A DNA stretch of 64,000 bases from the NCBI RefSeq assembly GCF_036924535.1, contig NZ_JAZHRT010000001.1, positions 186,001-250,000 on the forward strand. Direction: 5' to 3'. The translations under genes were made by a program, and so were the position numbers. Below are positions 41,261 through 49,849 of the stretch, one piece after another; the first letter of the stretch is position 1, and each line of letters starts with the position of its first letter. Source of the stretch: Bradyrhizobium sp. AZCC 2262 (GTDB taxonomy: Bacteria > Pseudomonadota > Alphaproteobacteria > Rhizobiales > Xanthobacteraceae). The notes beneath the pieces were generated by a model. It did no database searches and was not told the origin of the DNA. It worked only from the letters and a program-made list of their open reading frames with translations.

Positions 41261-42144
41261 CGTGCGGCTCGATAGTTGGGGTGCCAGGCGAGCAGGCGGC
41301 GCTCAAGAAAGCGAGCGATCCCATCAGCCGCTACGCCGATCAGCGCGTAGATCACGATGGTCAGCATGATCACGTCAGTGCGGAGAAATTCCCGCGCGTC
41401 CATGGCGAGGAATCCGATGCCGGATTGTGCGCCGATGGTTTCGGCGACGACCAGAGCGAGCCATGCGGTGGCGAGCGAATAGCGGACGCCGGTGAGGATA
41501 GAGGGCAGGGCGCCCGGTAGAATGATCCGCCGGATCAGTTCGAGCGTGGAAAGCCCCTGCACACGCCCGAGTTCGAGCAGCTTTGGATCGACCTGCCGGA
41601 TGCCCAGCGTGGTGTTGATGTAGATCGGGAAGGTGACGCCGAGCGCGACCAAAAATATCTTTTCAGCTTCTCCGACGCCGAGCCAGACGATCACCAGTGG
41701 CAGCGCGGCCAGGAACGGGATCGCGCGGATCATCTGCACGCTGCGGTCGATCACTGCTTCGGCGACGCGCGAGAAGCCCACCAAAGTGCCGAGCACGAAG
41801 CCGACGGCGCCACCGATCGCAAAGCCGGTAGCCGCGCGCGCGAGGCTAACGCCGAGATCGTTCAAGAGACCTCCGTTCGTCGTAAGCTTGAACGCAGTCT
41901 TGATGACCTTGCTAGGCGCAGGGAGGATGTGCGGGGTCAGCCAACCGGCCTGCGCCAGCACCTCCCAGACGATAAGGAGTACGACCGGCGCGAGCCAGGA
42001 AAGCAGCTGCAAGCCGCGCCGGCTGAACTCGAATGGTACCCTTCGCGATGACGGAGTGACATCGTCTTCACGCTGCGATTGATCAAATGCGGCCGGTGAA
42101 GCGGTCTGTTCGATATTACTCAAGATAGATCTATCCTCATTCAT
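41257..42144 (-). CDS. SsuC-like sulfonate ABC transporter permease
   Basis: A 295-residue membrane protein from ATG 42144, with about six transmembrane segments after a 45-residue hydrophilic N-terminus. RAIPFLAALPLVIVWLGVGE and the coupling loop KLLELGRVQGLSTLELIRRIILPGALPSI (about 190-220) are the conserved SsuC parts. First gene of a six-gene reverse operon: permease, ATPase, receptor, SfnB/DszC-like, flavin reductase (broken), serine acetyltransferase. Confidence 0.9.
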   Translation of the reverse strand: MNEDRSILSNIEQTASPAAFDQSQREDDVTPSSRRVPFEFSRRGLQLLSWLAPVVLLIVWEVLAQAGWLTPHILPAPSKVIKTAFKLTTNGGLLNDLGVSLARAATGFAIGGAVGFVLGTLVGFSRVAEAVIDRSVQMIRAIPFLAALPLVIVWLGVGEAEKIFLVALGVTFPIYINTTLGIRQVDPKLLELGRVQGLSTLELIRRIILPGALPSILTGVRYSLATAWLALVVAETIGAQSGIGFLAMDAREFLRTDVIMLTIVIYALIGVAADGIARFLERRLLAWHPNYRAAR

Positions 42145-42450
42145 CGCGTGGAGCCGCGCAGCCGGCGGAGCGCAGATGCAGATATCGACGCGCACTCAAT
42201 CGACGAGGATCTCGCCGCATGAATGAAATCCGTTTCTCACGCCGAAACTGTCCCACGATTTCGGTTCGACAGAAATAGAGTGGTTTTTCAATTGTCATTC
42301 GTTCCGTAGTTTTTCTGATTGCTCCGCGTGTGCGGCACGGCAAGGATTATCTTTTTGCGTCGCGTTGCTTGATCTATCGACGCGCCTTGGCGAATAACAG
42401 GCTCGGCTCTCGCGCGATGGATCATGCGAACAAGAGAAAAGAGATCGCAA
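42145..42450. other. Divergent promoter region, sulfonate operon and SfnG-like gene
   Basis: No gene is seen. A dyad CCGAAA-N11-TTTCGG occupies 42242-42264; the 11-bp spacing resembles LysR-type (T-N11-A) sites such as those of CysB/Cbl, but a six-base dyad can occur by chance. The right part near 42290-42330 is A+T-rich. Confidence 0.35.
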
Positions 42451-43545
42451 ATGACGACACGACCACTTCGTTTCGGCATCTGGGCGCTGGTTCACGGCTC
42501 GCGCGCCGCTTACCAGGACCCTGACGAACCCTATGACGCGTCGTGGGAGCGCAATCGCGATCTCGTGCTGGCCGCGGAACGGCTTGGCTACGACTCGACA
42601 TTGATTGCCCAGCATACGATCAATCCCCATCAGGAGGATCTCGACCAGCTGGAGGCATGGAGTGCGGCGGCGGCCATCGCCGCATTGACGAGCCGGATCG
42701 AGATCATCGCGGCGATCAAGCCGTATCTCTATCATCCAGTGGTGCTGGCCAAGCTGGCGCTCGGCATCGAGAACATCAGCCGCGGCCGGTTCGCGATCAA
42801 CCTCGTCAATGCCTGGAACCGGCCGGAGCTCGACAAGGCAGGTATTGGCTTTCCCGAGCACGACGCGCGCTACGCCTATGGCCGCGAATGGATCACGGTG
42901 GTGTCGCGCCTGATGCAGGGCGAGCGCCTCACGTACAAGGGCGAACACTTTGATGTTCGCGACTATGTTCTACGGCCTTCGAGCCTCCATCGTCCTCGGC
43001 CGTTGATTTATGTCGGCGGTGAGTCCGAGCCGGCTCGCGCGCTGGTCGCGGACCATGGCGATGTCTGGTTCATCAACGGCCAGCCTTTGGAGGATGTTGC
43101 CGGACTGATTGCCGATGTCGCGGCGCGGCCGCGTCAATCTGCGCCGTTGCGCTTCGGCCTCTCGGCATTCGTGATCGCGCGCGAGACGGATGAGGAGGCC
43201 CAGCGTGCCTACGCGCGATTACTGGAATTGTCGGCAAAGGATGCGCCGATCAAAGCGATCCAGAAGGCGAATACCGATCCAAAAGTCGTCATGATGCAGA
43301 CCATGCAGAAGAGCGCGCGGGTCGGCAGCAATGGCGGGACAGCGGCGGGTCTCGTCGGCAGCTATGATGAGGTCGCCGCGCGCATCAGTGCCTTCCATTC
43401 GGCCGGAATCGAACTGTTCATGCTGCAGTTTCAGCCGTTCGAAGCGGAGATGGAGCGCTTCGCAAAGGAAGTCATCCCTCGGGTTCGTGCCCTGCAGCCG
43501 ACCGAGCCCGTTGAAAGGCCGGCGGCGCAGGTAGCGAAGCGTTGA
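42451..43545 (+). CDS. LLM-class flavin monooxygenase, SsuD/SfnG-like
   Basis: A 364-residue FMNH2-dependent monooxygenase. LRFGIWALVHGSR at the N-terminus, LVLAAERLGYDSTLIAQH, RIEIIAAIKPYLYHPVVLAKL and NISRGRFAINLVNAWNRPEL (about residues 110-130) are shared with alkanesulfonate and dimethylsulfone monooxygenases. YGREWITVVSRLMQG with PRPLIYVGGESEPARALVADHGDVWFING supports the SfnG/SsuD side of the family rather than the NtaA/DszA side seen in the other three LLM proteins here. It is a single-gene unit divergent from the sulfonate operon, whose imported substrate it may cleave, releasing sulfite or sulfinate. Confidence 0.88.
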   Translation: MTTRPLRFGIWALVHGSRAAYQDPDEPYDASWERNRDLVLAAERLGYDSTLIAQHTINPHQEDLDQLEAWSAAAAIAALTSRIEIIAAIKPYLYHPVVLAKLALGIENISRGRFAINLVNAWNRPELDKAGIGFPEHDARYAYGREWITVVSRLMQGERLTYKGEHFDVRDYVLRPSSLHRPRPLIYVGGESEPARALVADHGDVWFINGQPLEDVAGLIADVAARPRQSAPLRFGLSAFVIARETDEEAQRAYARLLELSAKDAPIKAIQKANTDPKVVMMQTMQKSARVGSNGGTAAGLVGSYDEVAARISAFHSAGIELFMLQFQPFEAEMERFAKEVIPRVRALQPTEPVERPAAQVAKR

Positions 43546-43549
43546 CGGC

Positions 43550-44890
43550 TCAGGCGGAAGCAGCAGCGCGGGCCGGGCCGGCAAAGCGGCTTGGCGGATG
43601 CGGCAGACCGAAATGGTTGCGCAGCGTCGTCCCGGCATAGTCGCGCCGGAACAGCCCGCGCTTCTGCAGGATCGGCACTACGTTGTCGACGAAGACCTCG
43701 AGCCCGGACGGCAGCACGTCCGGCATCAGGTTGAATCCGTCGGCGGCACCTGCCTTGAACCATGCTTCGATGTCGTCGGCGATCTGCTCCGGCGTGCCCA
43801 CGATGATACGGTGACCAACGCCGCCGCCGAGCGCCCGCAGCAGTTGGCGGACGGTCAGATTGCCGCGGCGGGCGATATTCACGGTTCCCTGGAACATGGT
43901 GTGGTTCGCGTTGGGCGGGAGAGGCAACGGGTCGGGCAGGGGCTTGTCGAGTTCGAGCAGCGCGGGATCGATCTGCAGCGTGCCCGCAAGGCGCGCGAGG
44001 CTATATTCGATCGGGACCAGTTCCCAGAGTTCGTCCTGCCGCCGCTTTGCTTCTGCTTCGGTGCTCCCGATCACGGTAGCGAGCCCGGGCAGGATGACGA
44101 TCGAATCACCGGCGCGGCCGTATGCAACGGCGCGGGTCCGCAAATCTCGCGCATAGGCGACGCCTTCTTCGATCGTTTGCGCCAGCGTGAACACTGCTTC
44201 GGCCTGCGCCGCCGCGAGATCGCGGCCGTCGCTCGATCCACCGGCCTGCACGGTGACGGGACGCCCTTGCGGCGAGCGAGGCACATTCAGGGGGCCCGCC
44301 ACGGAGTAATGCGCGCCGCGATGAGCGATCGGATGCACTTTTGACGTATCGACGAACCGTGCGCTGGCCTTGTCGCCGATAAAGGCATCGTCTTCCCAGC
44401 TATCCCACAGCGCGTGCACCACCTCGGCGAATTCCTTGGCGCGGTCGTAGCGTGCCTTGTGCTCCAGTACGCCGGGGAGACCGAAATTGCGGCTCGCGGC
44501 GGCATCGGCCGTGGTGACCGCGTTCCAGCCGGCGCGGCCTCCGCTGGCGAGGTCGAGCGTCGCGAAGCGGCGGGCGATGTTGTAGGGCTCGTTGTAGGTC
44601 GTAGACGCAGTGGCGATCAGGCCGATGTGGCTGGTGGCGGCCGCAACCGTCGCCAGCACGATGGTCGGCTCCAGCGACATGAACGAACGGTAGTCGATCC
44701 GGTCCGTAATCGCGGGCGTGTCCGCCAGAAAGATCGCGTCCAGCCTGCCGCGCTCGGCGATCCTGGCGACGCGCACGTAATGGCCGATATCGAAGCAGGC
44801 GCGTGGGTCGCTCTCGGGCAGCCGCCATGCCGAGGCGTAGACGCCGGAGTGGAGGAGGTTGACGTTGAGGTGAAGCTGACGGGAGGACAT
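43550..44890 (-). CDS. LLM-class flavin-dependent monooxygenase (NtaA/SnaA/DszA family)
   Basis: A 446-residue paralogue of the protein at 28789, with the same order of motifs: LHLNVNLLHSGVYASAW, DAIFLADTPA, IGLIATASTTYNEPYNIARR, SGGRAGWNAVTT, DRAKEFAEVVHALWDSWEDD, GPLNVPRSPQGRPVTVQAGGS and FRRDYAGTTLRNHFGL at the end. ATG 44890 is used; GTG 44899 would add three residues. It converges on the SfnG-like gene (4 bp apart) and is divergent from the flavoprotein-ferredoxin operon. Role as for the family: cleavage of a C-S or C-N bond with reduced FMN. Confidence 0.9.
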   Translation of the reverse strand: MSSRQLHLNVNLLHSGVYASAWRLPESDPRACFDIGHYVRVARIAERGRLDAIFLADTPAITDRIDYRSFMSLEPTIVLATVAAATSHIGLIATASTTYNEPYNIARRFATLDLASGGRAGWNAVTTADAAASRNFGLPGVLEHKARYDRAKEFAEVVHALWDSWEDDAFIGDKASARFVDTSKVHPIAHRGAHYSVAGPLNVPRSPQGRPVTVQAGGSSDGRDLAAAQAEAVFTLAQTIEEGVAYARDLRTRAVAYGRAGDSIVILPGLATVIGSTEAEAKRRQDELWELVPIEYSLARLAGTLQIDPALLELDKPLPDPLPLPPNANHTMFQGTVNIARRGNLTVRQLLRALGGGVGHRIIVGTPEQIADDIEAWFKAGAADGFNLMPDVLPSGLEVFVDNVVPILQKRGLFRRDYAGTTLRNHFGLPHPPSRFAGPARAAASA

Positions 44891-45207
44891 GGCGGCCACG
44901 CGCTGATGGAAGGTGCCTCACGAGATACTGCGGGTTGGCACTGAAGGAAACGAAGCGGAACTGCACGCGAGCAGAAAGAAAAATCTGTCTCTGTTGCTAT
45001 GTCCAAAGTGCAAATCCCATGTCGCATCATGGGCAGGAACAAAACGTCCTATGCGCCGCCACGTGAATCTTCTTCTGTCCGCCGCGACAGGGAAAGCTTC
45101 GTCCAAGTCTCCGTAAATATCTGAAATTGCCAGCGACACGCGCGCGCGTAACGATGTTGGCGCGGCGCAATGCCGATCGCGATCGATTTTGCCCGGAGAA
45201 GTGGCCG
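44891..45207. other. Divergent promoter region, LLM gene and flavoprotein-ferredoxin-Met operon
   Basis: No gene is seen. CCCATG-TCGCAT-CATGGG (45016-45033) is an interrupted inverted repeat that may be an operator. GGAGAAGTGG (45195-45204) is the ribosome-binding site of the flavoprotein gene. Confidence 0.4.
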
Positions 45208-46836
45208 ATGACAGTTCAATCCACGCGCGCCCAAAGGGTGTCCGCGCCGACAGGCTCCGTCGAGTTCGATGCCGATGTCCTGGTCCTTGGCGGGGGCCCT
45301 GCCGGCACGTGGGCGGCGATCAGCGCAGCAGAACACGGCGCGCGTGTCGTTCTTGCGGACAAGGGGTTTTGCGGAACCTCGGGCGCCACTGCCGCGGCCG
45401 GCACTGGCGTCTGGTACGTCGATCCGGATCCGGCGCTGCGTGAAGCCGCGATGGCCAACCGCGAGAAGCTCGGTGGTCATCTGCAGGATCGCCGCTGGAT
45501 GGCGCGGGTGCTCGATCGGACCTACGAGCAGAGCAATCGGTTGGCGGACTGGGGTTACCCCTATCCCGTGGACGACAATGGCAAGTCCCAGCGCAACTCG
45601 CTGCAGGGCCCGGAATATATGCGGCTGATGCGCAAGCGCACCAAGCAGGCTGGCGTCACCATTCTCGATCATAGCCCGGCGCTCGAATTGCTCGTTGACG
45701 AAGATGGTTCCGTTGCTGGCGCGAGCGGACTGCGCCGGCAGAAACATGATCGCTGGACTGTGCGTGCCCGAGCGGTCGTGATCGCGACCGGCGGTTGCGC
45801 GTTCCTGAGCAAGACGCTGGGTTCGAACGTGCTGACAGGCGACGGCTACCTGATGGCGGCGGAGGCGGGCGCCGAATTCAGCAGCATGGAGTTCTCCAAC
45901 CCTTATGCGATCTCGGCTGCGTTTGGCTCGGTGACCAAGACGCTGTTCTATGGCTGGGCCACATTCACTTACGAGGACGGCAGTGTCGTGCCCGGCGCGG
46001 CCTCGAAGGGCGGCCGCTCGGCGATCGCCCGTGCGCTGACACAGGGCCAGGTCTACGCCCGGCTCGACAAGGCCGACGGCGATGTGCAGCGGCAGATGCG
46101 CGTCTCGCAGCCGAACTTCTTCCTGCCGTTCGATCGCACTGGTATCGATCCCTTTACCGATCGCTTTTCCATCACATTGCGGCTCGAAGGCACGGTGCGG
46201 GGCACCGGCGGGCTTCGGATCGTCGACGATAGCTGCGCGACCACGGTGCCGGGGCTCTATGCGGCGGGCGACGCGGCGACGCGCGAGCTGATCTGCGGCG
46301 GCTTTACCGGCGGCGGCAGCCACAATGCCGCCTGGGCAATCTCTTCCGGCACGTTTGCCGGGCAGGGGGCCGCCGATTATGCACGCCATGCTGGTCCCAC
46401 GCGCGGCCGCGGGCTGTCATCCGCGGGAACCGTCGCGCTTCGCCAGCGCGCCGGGCGACCGTTCAAGCCGGCCGAGCTCGCCTGGGCGGTTCAGAACGAG
46501 GTCTTTCCTTATGAGCTGAACTATTTTCGCGCGGCGGATCGACTGGGCGGCTCACTGGAGCGGCTCGACGCGCTCTGGGCCGAAGTCTCAAAGGCGGATG
46601 CTGCTGCCGCTGACGACGTATTCCGTGCGCGCGAGAGCGCATCCATGCTGGCAACGGCGCGCTGGATGTACCGCAGCGGCTTGGCACGAAAGGAGAGCCG
46701 CGGCATGCACCGCCGCGATGATTTCCCTGATCAGGACGACCGCCAGCGTCACTACATAACCTCCGGCGGGCTTGATGAGGTATGGACCGCGCTACGTCCA
46801 CATGCCGAAGCCGCCTATGCGGAGGCCGCGGAATGA
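45208..46836 (+). CDS. FAD-binding flavoprotein (fumarate reductase/succinate dehydrogenase family), second module
   Basis: A 542-residue flavoprotein from ATG 45208. The FAD site is GGGPAG at 28-33, with LADKGFCGTSGATAAAGTG (48-66) as the following FAD loop and GLYAAGDAATRELICGGFTGGGSH near 350. It is not close to the AprA-like protein at 20396: the SGHSASG histidine region is replaced by GTGGLRIVDDS, and the sequence between the two FAD loops differs. No fumarate-reductase active-site Arg/His set could be recognised. It is followed with a 4-nt overlap by a ferredoxin, repeating the architecture of the first module, and then by a methionine transporter. Probable role: oxidoreductase for a sulfur compound; substrate unknown. 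Confidence 0.82.
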   Translation: MTVQSTRAQRVSAPTGSVEFDADVLVLGGGPAGTWAAISAAEHGARVVLADKGFCGTSGATAAAGTGVWYVDPDPALREAAMANREKLGGHLQDRRWMARVLDRTYEQSNRLADWGYPYPVDDNGKSQRNSLQGPEYMRLMRKRTKQAGVTILDHSPALELLVDEDGSVAGASGLRRQKHDRWTVRARAVVIATGGCAFLSKTLGSNVLTGDGYLMAAEAGAEFSSMEFSNPYAISAAFGSVTKTLFYGWATFTYEDGSVVPGAASKGGRSAIARALTQGQVYARLDKADGDVQRQMRVSQPNFFLPFDRTGIDPFTDRFSITLRLEGTVRGTGGLRIVDDSCATTVPGLYAAGDAATRELICGGFTGGGSHNAAWAISSGTFAGQGAADYARHAGPTRGRGLSSAGTVALRQRAGRPFKPAELAWAVQNEVFPYELNYFRAADRLGGSLERLDALWAEVSKADAAAADDVFRARESASMLATARWMYRSGLARKESRGMHRRDDFPDQDDRQRHYITSGGLDEVWTALRPHAEAAYAEAAE

Positions 46837-47153
46837 TCGAGGTCATCGATGCACAGCGCTGCACGTCATGCGACATCTGCGTGAATGTCTGCCCGACCAA
46901 CGTGTTCGACAAGACCGATGGAATTCCGGTCATCGCGCGCCAAGGCGACTGCCAGACGTGCTTCCTCTGCGAACTCTATTGTCCCGAGGATGCGCTGTTC
47001 GTCTCGCCGTTCGCGGAAGTCCCGCAGCGTGTCGATCTCGAGGCGCTGAGGCAAAATGCGCTGCTCGGCAGCTATCGCCGGGCCGTCGGCTGGACCGAGG
47101 AAACAAAACACCATCGCGACATCGACCGCAGCTATCTGCTGTTCGGTCATTGA
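46833..47153 (+). CDS. 2[4Fe-4S] ferredoxin, second module
   Basis: A 106-residue protein overlapping the flavoprotein stop by 4 nt (ATGA). Both clusters have regular motifs: CTSCDICVNVCP (residues about 10-21) and CQTCFLCELYCP (about 47-58). A C-terminal arm of about 45 residues (VPQRVDLEALRQNALLGSY and onward to LLFGH) follows and could dock on the flavoprotein, something the AprB-like protein at 22147 lacks. Electron carrier for the 45208 flavoprotein. A strong hairpin separates it from metN. Confidence 0.9.
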   Translation: MIEVIDAQRCTSCDICVNVCPTNVFDKTDGIPVIARQGDCQTCFLCELYCPEDALFVSPFAEVPQRVDLEALRQNALLGSYRRAVGWTEETKHHRDIDRSYLLFGH

Positions 47154-47159
47154 TAGCCA

Positions 47160-47182
47160 GGCTGCCCGCAACGCGGGCGGCC
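47160..47182 (+). terminator. Intergenic hairpin between ferredoxin and metN
   Basis: GGCTGCCCGC-AAC-GCGGGCGGCC forms a 10-bp stem (one T-G wobble) with a 3-nt loop, 6 nt after the ferredoxin stop. No T run follows, so it may be a transcript-stability or processing element or a weak attenuator rather than a full terminator. It separates the redox pair from the transporter part of the operon. Confidence 0.5.
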
Positions 47183-47207
47183 GCATCGAAGAAACTGGAA
47201 TTCTGCA

Positions 47208-48329
47208 ATGAATGTGCATCAATCCCTGGCGGCCTCCCGGCCGCTTCAGTCGTTCTCTCCTCCAGACGGCGTACCTGCCAAGGCGGACGCCATGGTGCGG
47301 TTCGAAGGCGTTGAGAAGACGTATCCGGCCTATCGCGGCAAACCCAGCGTGCGGGCGCTGCAGAACATCGATTTCGCGGTTCCCCGCGGCTCGATCACTG
47401 GCGTCATCGGCCGTTCGGGTGCCGGCAAGTCGAGCCTGGTGCGTCTCATCAACGGCCTGGAGAAGCCGACCACCGGTCGCGTCGAGGTCGACGGGCGGGA
47501 TATTTCGGCGCTGTCCGGTCGCGAACTGCGGCTGGCGCAGCGTTCCATCGGCATGATCTTCCAGCACTTCAATCTGCTGTCTTCGCGGACGGCGGCGGCC
47601 AATATCGCCCTGCCGCTCGAAATCGCGAGCTGGTCGAAGACCGACATCGCGGTGCGCGTTGCCGAACTGCTCGAACTCGTCGATATCGCCGACAAGCATG
47701 ATCGTTACCCCCCGGAGCTTTCCGGCGGCCAGAAGCAGCGCATCGGCATTGCGCGCGCGTTGGCGACGCGGCCGAGCGTGCTGCTGTCGGATGAGGCGAC
47801 TTCCGCGCTCGATCCGCAGACCACCCGGGCGATCCTCGATCTGCTCGCCAACATCAACCGCGAACTCGGCGTGACCATCATCCTGATCACCCACGAAATG
47901 TCGGTCGTCAGGCAACTCGCGAACGAGGTCGTCGTCATCGACGCCGGTGACATTGTCGAACGGGGACATGTTGCCGATATCTTCACCCATCCAAAACAAG
48001 CGATCACACAGTCGTTCCTTGCCGAAGTCCTCGGCGATTCGGTGCCGGTCTCGCTCGCGAGCCGCCTGCAGGAAAAGCCCGTTCCTGGCGGGCAGGCCGT
48101 CCTTCGCGTTCTTGTTCGCGGCGACGCCGGCGATACGGTCGTAGCCCGCCTGGCGCGTGAGCTTTCCATTGACGTCGCGCTATTGTCGGCGCGTATCGAT
48201 GAGATCGGCGGCCGGCGTGTCGGATCGCTGACGATCGGCATTCCCGGTGGCGACGCCACTGCGCCGCAGGTTCTTGCTTATCTATCGCAACATCAGTTCT
48301 CAGCGGAGCGTCTCGGCTATGTCGCCTGA
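47208..48329 (+). CDS. metN: Methionine ABC transporter ATP-binding protein with C-terminal NIL domain
   Basis: A 373-residue MetN-type ATPase. Walker A GRSGAGKS is at 68-75, Q-loop IFQHFNLL at about 118, signature LSGGQKQ at 171-177, Walker B VLLSDEA at 191-197, and switch His in LITHEMSVV. The last 80 residues (LRVLVRGDAGDTVVARLAREL; GSLTIGIPGGDATAPQVLAYL) form the regulatory NIL/C2 domain that binds methionine in known MetN proteins. The N-terminus is about 28 residues longer than in E. coli MetN. It overlaps metI by 11 nt. Imports methionine or derivatives such as sulfoxides. Confidence 0.93.
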   Translation: MNVHQSLAASRPLQSFSPPDGVPAKADAMVRFEGVEKTYPAYRGKPSVRALQNIDFAVPRGSITGVIGRSGAGKSSLVRLINGLEKPTTGRVEVDGRDISALSGRELRLAQRSIGMIFQHFNLLSSRTAAANIALPLEIASWSKTDIAVRVAELLELVDIADKHDRYPPELSGGQKQRIGIARALATRPSVLLSDEATSALDPQTTRAILDLLANINRELGVTIILITHEMSVVRQLANEVVVIDAGDIVERGHVADIFTHPKQAITQSFLAEVLGDSVPVSLASRLQEKPVPGGQAVLRVLVRGDAGDTVVARLARELSIDVALLSARIDEIGGRRVGSLTIGIPGGDATAPQVLAYLSQHQFSAERLGYVA

Positions 48330-48984
48330 ACTCATCAACCTGATTATCCAGGCGACCGGCGAGAGCCTGTTCATGGTCGCCGTCGCCGCCCTGGTGGCAA
48401 CCTCGTTCGGCCTGCCGATCGGAATCTTCCTGGCCACCAGCGGGAAGGGCGAACTGTTCGCCGCGCCGAAAATCAACGCGGTGCTGGGCATCATCGTCAA
48501 CGCCACCCGATCGACGCCGTTCATCATCCTGGTCGTGGCCATCATTCCGTTCACGCGGCTGATTGCGGGGACATCGATCGGCTCGGGAGCCGCGATCGTG
48601 CCGCTGACAATCGCTGCGACGCCTTTCATCGCCCGCTTGGTCGAGGCGGCGATCCGCGAGGTGGACGCCGGCCTGATCGAGACCGCGTCCTCCTTCGGCG
48701 CCACCCCGCTGCAGATCGTGCTCAAGGTCCTCATCCCTGAGGCACTGCCGGGGTTGCTGCTGGCGCTGACGCTCGCGGTGGTCAGCCTGCTCGGCTATTC
48801 CGCCATGGTCGGCGCGGTCGGCGGCGGAGGCCTTGGCGACCTCGGTATCCGCTACGGTTACCAGCGCTTCATGCCGGAAATGATGCTGGCCGTCGTGGTG
48901 GTACTGATCGCGCTGGTGCAGACGGTGCAGACCGTCGGCGATTATCTGGCAAAGCGGGTCAACCGCCGGCTACGGCATCGCTGA
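48319..48984 (+). CDS. metI: Methionine ABC transporter permease
   Basis: A 221-residue membrane protein with about five hydrophobic segments, starting at ATG 48319 within the end of metN. NATRSTPFIILVVAIIPFTR, REVDAGLIETASSFGATPLQIVLKVLIPEA (coupling loop) and GYSAMVGAVGGGGLGDLGIRYGYQRF are close to canonical MetI. It is followed 26 bp later by a rhodanese gene and then by metQ, an unusual interruption of the NIQ order. Confidence 0.93.
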   Translation: MSPELINLIIQATGESLFMVAVAALVATSFGLPIGIFLATSGKGELFAAPKINAVLGIIVNATRSTPFIILVVAIIPFTRLIAGTSIGSGAAIVPLTIAATPFIARLVEAAIREVDAGLIETASSFGATPLQIVLKVLIPEALPGLLLALTLAVVSLLGYSAMVGAVGGGGLGDLGIRYGYQRFMPEMMLAVVVVLIALVQTVQTVGDYLAKRVNRRLRHR

Positions 48985-49010
48985 AGCTGAAGTCCTCACG
49001 GAGATACCTC

Positions 49011-49796
49011 ATGGCCATTGATCCCGTCATAGAACCCGACGCGTTGCGCGATCTCGGCCCGTTTCGGCTTCTGGAAGCAGCCTCGCTCGAAGGTGTTGGT
49101 CGTGCCGACATTGCCCGTGTCCCCCTTGAAGTCTGGGAAGCTGCGGCGAAGTCGGGCGAAACCTCCTTCGAAAACATTGGCTATTGGGAGCGTGCGATTG
49201 CGGCTCTGGGGATAGACGGCTCGCTGCCGGCCGTCGTTTTCGACGATGGGCGCCTGACCGAAGCAGCGCGGGTCTGGTTCATCCTGCAGTATTTCGGAGC
49301 GCAGGCATTCATTCTCAATGGCGGATGGGCTGCGATCAAGGACCGCGAGGACGTGCGCGGGGTCATTCCGAACTCCGGCACAGCCAGTTTCAAGGCGCGG
49401 CCCGGATCGGGATCGGCCGCGCTTGTCGATCGGCGGACCTTGAAGGCCGAACTGGACGCAGATGTCCGGATATTCGATGCACGGACGGCCGGTGAGTTTG
49501 CTGGCGAGGATCTCCGGCGCAATTCGCGCGGCGGTCATCTGCCGGGCGCGCGGCTGCTTCCGCATACGAATCTCCTCGATGCCAGTCGCCTCCGGTCCCC
49601 CAATGAGTTGCGTCAACTGCTGACCGACGCCGGCTTCCAGTCGGGAGACCACATTGTGACCCACTGCGATGGCGGCGGACGGGCGGCGTTGGCTGCGGCG
49701 GCAGCGCTTCGAGCGGGATATCGGGATGTCCGCGCCTATTACCTGAGCTTTGCCGATTGGGCCAAAGACGAAAGCTGCGCGATCGTTCGCGACTGA
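49011..49796 (+). CDS. Rhodanese-domain sulfurtransferase (two-domain thiosulfate/mercaptopyruvate type)
   Basis: A 261-residue protein with two rhodanese domains: the N-terminal one (residues about 1-115, AARVWFILQYFGAQAFILNGGWAAI) is inactive in type, and the C-terminal one (about 135-255) carries RIFDARTAGEFAGE, GGHLPGARLLPH and the active-site Cys219 in IVTHCDGGGRAAL. The loop CDGGGR differs from CRKGVT (thiosulfate) and CGSGVT (mercaptopyruvate) loops, so the donor is open. Located between metI and metQ, it would handle sulfane sulfur or a persulfide from an imported methionine-like compound. Confidence 0.88.
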   Translation: MAIDPVIEPDALRDLGPFRLLEAASLEGVGRADIARVPLEVWEAAAKSGETSFENIGYWERAIAALGIDGSLPAVVFDDGRLTEAARVWFILQYFGAQAFILNGGWAAIKDREDVRGVIPNSGTASFKARPGSGSAALVDRRTLKAELDADVRIFDARTAGEFAGEDLRRNSRGGHLPGARLLPHTNLLDASRLRSPNELRQLLTDAGFQSGDHIVTHCDGGGRAALAAAAALRAGYRDVRAYYLSFADWAKDESCAIVRD

Positions 49797-49849
49797 GCGA
49801 GGTGGCGGCAGCTCAATCGGCAACATCATCCAGTTTTCAGGAGACCTTT

